Source: JBKHXU01 sp046565865 (GTDB taxonomy: Bacteria > Pseudomonadota > Gammaproteobacteria > Acidiferrobacterales > Sulfurifustaceae). From it: a stretch of DNA of 16,412 nt. The position numbers and the translations under genes were made by a program. The notes under the pieces were generated by a model. It did not search any database. It was not told where the DNA came from and saw only the letters and a list, made by a program, of their open reading frames with translations. The stretch's first letter is position 1. Every line of letters begins with the position of its first letter. The stretch covers positions 1 through 16,412 of the forward strand of contig JBKHXU010000024.1 of the NCBI GenBank assembly GCA_046565865.1, read 5' to 3'. Positions 13,926 to 16,412 of the stretch are shown piece by piece.

Positions 13926-14978
13926 CTAGCCTCGGTCGCGCGCCGGCGCCGGGCCCTCACCGTAGCGATGGACCTGCCAGCGCTCGCCCTCACGGCACGC
14001 GCCGTAGCGAAACGGCATCTCGCGTCCGACCAGTGCGAATCGCAAATCCTCGAACCAAAGACACTGGCGCGCGTCCGTGACCTCAGCGGCATAGAGGGCG
14101 GGCAGCAGCGCGAAGTGGCGGTAGGCCGCCAGCACATCCGATTCCCAAAGTGTTTGCGCCAGCGGCGCGTAACGCGCATCACCATAGCGCGGCACTTCGC
14201 GCCAGCGCGCCTGCGCGGGCGGGTCGTAAACCGCCAGGTGTTGCCGCAGCCAGCTGGCATCGGCCGGCGGCGCGCTTGCGCGCTCGGTGCGCCAGAGGCT
14301 GACATACGCCATGTCATATCGCTCCGGTTGCTCGACCACGACCAGCCAATGAAACGGTGTGAACGGCTGCGGTAACGCGTGTACTCGCGCACCCGGCGCC
14401 GTACGTGCGGCATGGGCGCGACCGATATCGAGGGCGCGCTGGTGCAGCAAGCCTTGAAAGCCGACGTAACCCGCCAACAGCGCGAGCCCGATGACGGCCG
14501 GTTTGCGGGTCGACGGCCAGCGCGCCGAGGCGATGAGGCCGGCGATGATGATGACGCTGAAGTAAGGATCGATGATAAAGGTCGTCGGCCACGCGACGCG
14601 CGTCTGCGACAGCGGCGCGAACATCATCGTGCCGAACGCGGTGATGACGTCGCCGACGATGTGCGCACCGATTCCGAGCCCGGCGACCACGGTCAACGCG
14701 CGCCACGAGTAGCGTCGCCGCGTGAGATAGAAAAATGTCACGCCGAGCGCCAGCGCCCACACCGGCAACAGCACCACCGAATGCGTCACCCCGCGATGCG
14801 TCGTGAGATACATCAAGGGATCGATAAAGCGCAGCACAAAATCGCTGTCGGGAAACGCCGCCGCCCAAAATCCGACCCACATGCGCGTCGCCCGCGGCAA
14901 GGCGCGCGCCGACGCATCCCCGGCCTCGGTCGCGCGTACCAGCAGCGCACCGGAAAGGGCGTGGGTTAGCGTATCCAT
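13926..14978 (-). CDS. Membrane-bound metal-dependent hydrolase-like protein (YdjM/DUF457 type)
   Basis: The 350-residue protein begins MDTLTHALSGALL, the typical start of the YdjM/DUF457 family of predicted membrane-bound metal-dependent hydrolases. Likely metal ligands are H6, D44/D46 (FPDSD), H61 and H66 (HRGVTHS), H106 and D110 (HIVGD), and perhaps D137. Hydrophobic spans cover about 33-43, 68-85, 94-112 and 138-165. A soluble C-terminal domain of about 170 residues follows, with LWFEDLRFAL and a WQVHRYGEG tail. Family members have been linked to phospholipid or LexA-regulated functions, but the reaction is not established. The start is ATG 14978. The same frame continues upstream inside the RND gene but has no reason to be coding there. 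It begins 8 bases after the RND stop, so the two are probably co-transcribed. The C-terminus ends head-to-tail against priA with no spacer. Confidence 0.85.
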   Translation of the reverse strand: MDTLTHALSGALLVRATEAGDASARALPRATRMWVGFWAAAFPDSDFVLRFIDPLMYLTTHRGVTHSVVLLPVWALALGVTFFYLTRRRYSWRALTVVAGLGIGAHIVGDVITAFGTMMFAPLSQTRVAWPTTFIIDPYFSVIIIAGLIASARWPSTRKPAVIGLALLAGYVGFQGLLHQRALDIGRAHAARTAPGARVHALPQPFTPFHWLVVVEQPERYDMAYVSLWRTERASAPPADASWLRQHLAVYDPPAQARWREVPRYGDARYAPLAQTLWESDVLAAYRHFALLPALYAAEVTDARQCLWFEDLRFALVGREMPFRYGACREGERWQVHRYGEGPAPARDRG

Positions 14979-14986
14979 GCTGTGGC

Positions 14987-16412
14987 CTAGCCGGTCGCGG
15001 TACGGCGCCTCTGGTAGGAGAAGTAAACTAGCGGAATCACGAACAGCGTGAGCACGGTCGAGGCGAACGTGCCGAAGATGAGCGACACCGCCAGCCCGCC
15101 GAACACCGGATCGAACACCATGATGAAGGTGCCGAGAATGATGGCGAGCGCGGTCAGCAGGATCGGGCGCATGCGCGTGCGTCCGGCGGCGGCGACCGCG
15201 TCTTTGAGCGGGTGGCCGGCGCGTTCGTATTCGAGGATGAAGTCGATCAAGAGCAGCGAATTGCGCACCACGATGCCGGCGAGCGCAATCACGCCGATCA
15301 TGGAGGTTGCGGTGAAGTACTGGCCGAGCAGCGCGTGGCCCGGGAGCACGCCGATAATGGTGAGCGGGATCGCGCCCATGACGATGAGCGGGATCGCGAA
15401 CGAGCGGTAGTAGCCGACCAGGACCAGATAAATCAGCACGATCGCGACGCCGAAGGCGCTGCCGAGGTCGCGGAACACGTCGAGCGTGAGACGCATCTCG
15501 CCGTCCCAACGCAGGCTGATGCCGCGCGTGTCCGGGTCGGCCATGAAATATTGTGTAAGCTTTACGCCCGAGGGTAGCGGGTGGTTGCGCAGGTGATTCC
15601 ACATGCCGAGCACGGCGTACACCTGCGAGGTCTGCGCCAACTCACCGGTGACGTACACCACCGGCCGCTGATCCTTGTGCAGGATCGGTTTGCCGGCGGT
15701 GATTCTGCGGATGTCGGCGATGTCGGTCAGCGCGACGCGCGCGCCCTGCGGATTCACGAAAAAGATTTTGCGCAGATCACCCGGCTGAATCCGGTCGGCC
15801 TGCGGAATCTGAAACCTAATTGCCACCGGCTCCTTCTCGCGTTCGATGTGCACGGTGCCGACGTCGTAGCCGTCGAGGAACGCCTGTAACGTCTCGGCCA
15901 CCTGCGCCGGCAGGATGCCGGCGAGCGCCGCCTTCTCGCGGTTTACGTGGATGCGGTATTCGGTGACATCCGCCGTGTTCGAGTCGTCGATATCCACCAC
16001 GTCGTTCGTTTGCGCGAACACCTCGCGCCGCAGCTCCTGCGCGAGCGCGCGCAGTTGCGTGTAATCCGGCCCGTACAGCTCGGCCAGTATCGTCGCGCGC
16101 ACCGGCGGCCCCGGCGGATCCTCCACCAGTTTGATATTGGCCCCGGTCTCGCGCGCCAGTGCCGCGATCGGCGCGCGCAGCCGCAGCACGATATCGATCG
16201 ACGAATCCGCGCGCGCGTGTTTGTCGCGCAGGTTCACCCGCACCTCAGCGACGTGCGCGCCGCGCTTAAGCCCGGCGCCGCGCAACAGGCCGTTGAAGTC
16301 GATCACGCCCGATTCGCCGACGGTGGTTTCGTAGCTCGTCACCTCGGGATCATTGCGCACGATATCGCCGACGCGGCGCGCGACCGCATCGGTGGCCTCG
16401 AGGCTCGTGCCC
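14987..16412 (-). CDS. RND-family efflux transporter permease, C-terminal part (5' end outside window)
   Basis: This is the last 474 residues of an inner-membrane RND pump, open to the right edge; a complete protein would be about 1,000-1,050 residues. It contains the second periplasmic porter region (EDPPGPPVRATILAELYGPD, then the docking part with EREKEPVAIRFQIP). The last transmembrane group follows: FGVAIVLIYLVLVGYYRSFAIPLIVMGAIP, GVIALAGIVVRNSLLLIDFILEYERAG and RPILLTALAIILGTFIMVFDPVFGGLAVSLIFGTFASTVLTLFVIPLVYF. Such pumps use the proton gradient to export drugs, metals or other toxic compounds together with a periplasmic adaptor and an outer-membrane channel, neither of which is in the window. 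The substrate class (HAE1-like or metal) cannot be fixed from this half. The hydrolase-like gene follows after 8 bases. Confidence 0.93.
   Translation of the reverse strand, partial: GTSLEATDAVARRVGDIVRNDPEVTSYETTVGESGVIDFNGLLRGAGLKRGAHVAEVRVNLRDKHARADSSIDIVLRLRAPIAALARETGANIKLVEDPPGPPVRATILAELYGPDYTQLRALAQELRREVFAQTNDVVDIDDSNTADVTEYRIHVNREKAALAGILPAQVAETLQAFLDGYDVGTVHIEREKEPVAIRFQIPQADRIQPGDLRKIFFVNPQGARVALTDIADIRRITAGKPILHKDQRPVVYVTGELAQTSQVYAVLGMWNHLRNHPLPSGVKLTQYFMADPDTRGISLRWDGEMRLTLDVFRDLGSAFGVAIVLIYLVLVGYYRSFAIPLIVMGAIPLTIIGVLPGHALLGQYFTATSMIGVIALAGIVVRNSLLLIDFILEYERAGHPLKDAVAAAGRTRMRPILLTALAIILGTFIMVFDPVFGGLAVSLIFGTFASTVLTLFVIPLVYFSYQRRRTATG

Noticed and set aside
12567..14080. Long open frames in other phases across priA (minus 12567-13370, plus 12971-14080)
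   Set aside because: Composition is Arg/Ala/Gly-rich without motifs, and they overlap the complete PriA helicase and zinc regions.
14979..15602. Upstream extension of the hydrolase-like frame inside the RND permease gene
   Set aside because: The extension is low-complexity, rich in Arg and His, and overlaps the well-supported RND frame. The family start MDTLTHALSG is at 14978.
1..16412. CRISPR array, tRNA/rRNA genes, insertion sequences or prophage genes
   Set aside because: No regular direct repeats, RNA gene signatures, transposase or phage proteins were found on reading both strands.

Overview
The window is GC-rich, densely coded chromosomal DNA. The gene content points to a sulfur-oxidising proteobacterium, most likely a gammaproteobacterium. 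The reasons are a gltD-hemE pair, a full-length priA, a flavocytochrome c sulfide dehydrogenase pair (fccA/fccB), several c-di-GMP proteins and an RND exporter. No phage, transposase, CRISPR, tRNA or rRNA gene was recognised. The species cannot be named from this sequence alone.

Layout, left to right. (1) Positions 1-1990, plus strand: the C-terminal end of gltD, hemE with a 4-base overlap, then a small cysteine-rich protein of unknown function. (2) Positions 2213-4832, plus strand: two adjacent GGDEF proteins with the same architecture. The first keeps every catalytic motif I can check. The second has lost its active-site residues but keeps the product-binding RxxD site. (3) Positions 4833-5052: a convergent intergenic gap with two strong hairpins. 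(4) Positions 5053-8759, minus strand: a tight four-gene unit. In transcription order it is fructosamine-kinase-family protein, polytopic membrane protein, monohaem cytochrome FccA and TAT-exported flavoprotein FccB, with a 4-base gap and then two 4-base ATGA overlaps. (5) Positions 8952-11306, plus strand: a membrane-bound HAMP-GGDEF-EAL protein divergent from that operon. A palindrome lies directly before its start codon. (6) Positions 11307-11732: the only long gap. It holds two perfect TTATnCACA DnaA boxes, two weaker ones and an AT-rich patch. (7) Positions 11733-13925, plus strand: priA. (8) Positions 13926-16412, minus strand: a membrane-bound metal-dependent-hydrolase-like protein (YdjM/DUF457 type) downstream of a truncated RND permease. 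Its stop codon abuts the priA stop.

How the parts may work together. FccAB oxidises sulfide in the periplasm and passes electrons to the cytochrome c pool. The co-transcribed kinase-like and membrane proteins have no established role in this and are the least explained part of the operon. Three GGDEF proteins flank the operon on both sides, so c-di-GMP signalling is concentrated here, although no direct link to sulfide oxidation can be shown from sequence.

The most interesting items are the DnaA-box cluster upstream of priA (a candidate origin or DnaA-binding locus), the active/degenerate GGDEF pair, and the sulfide-dehydrogenase operon with its two unexpected partners.
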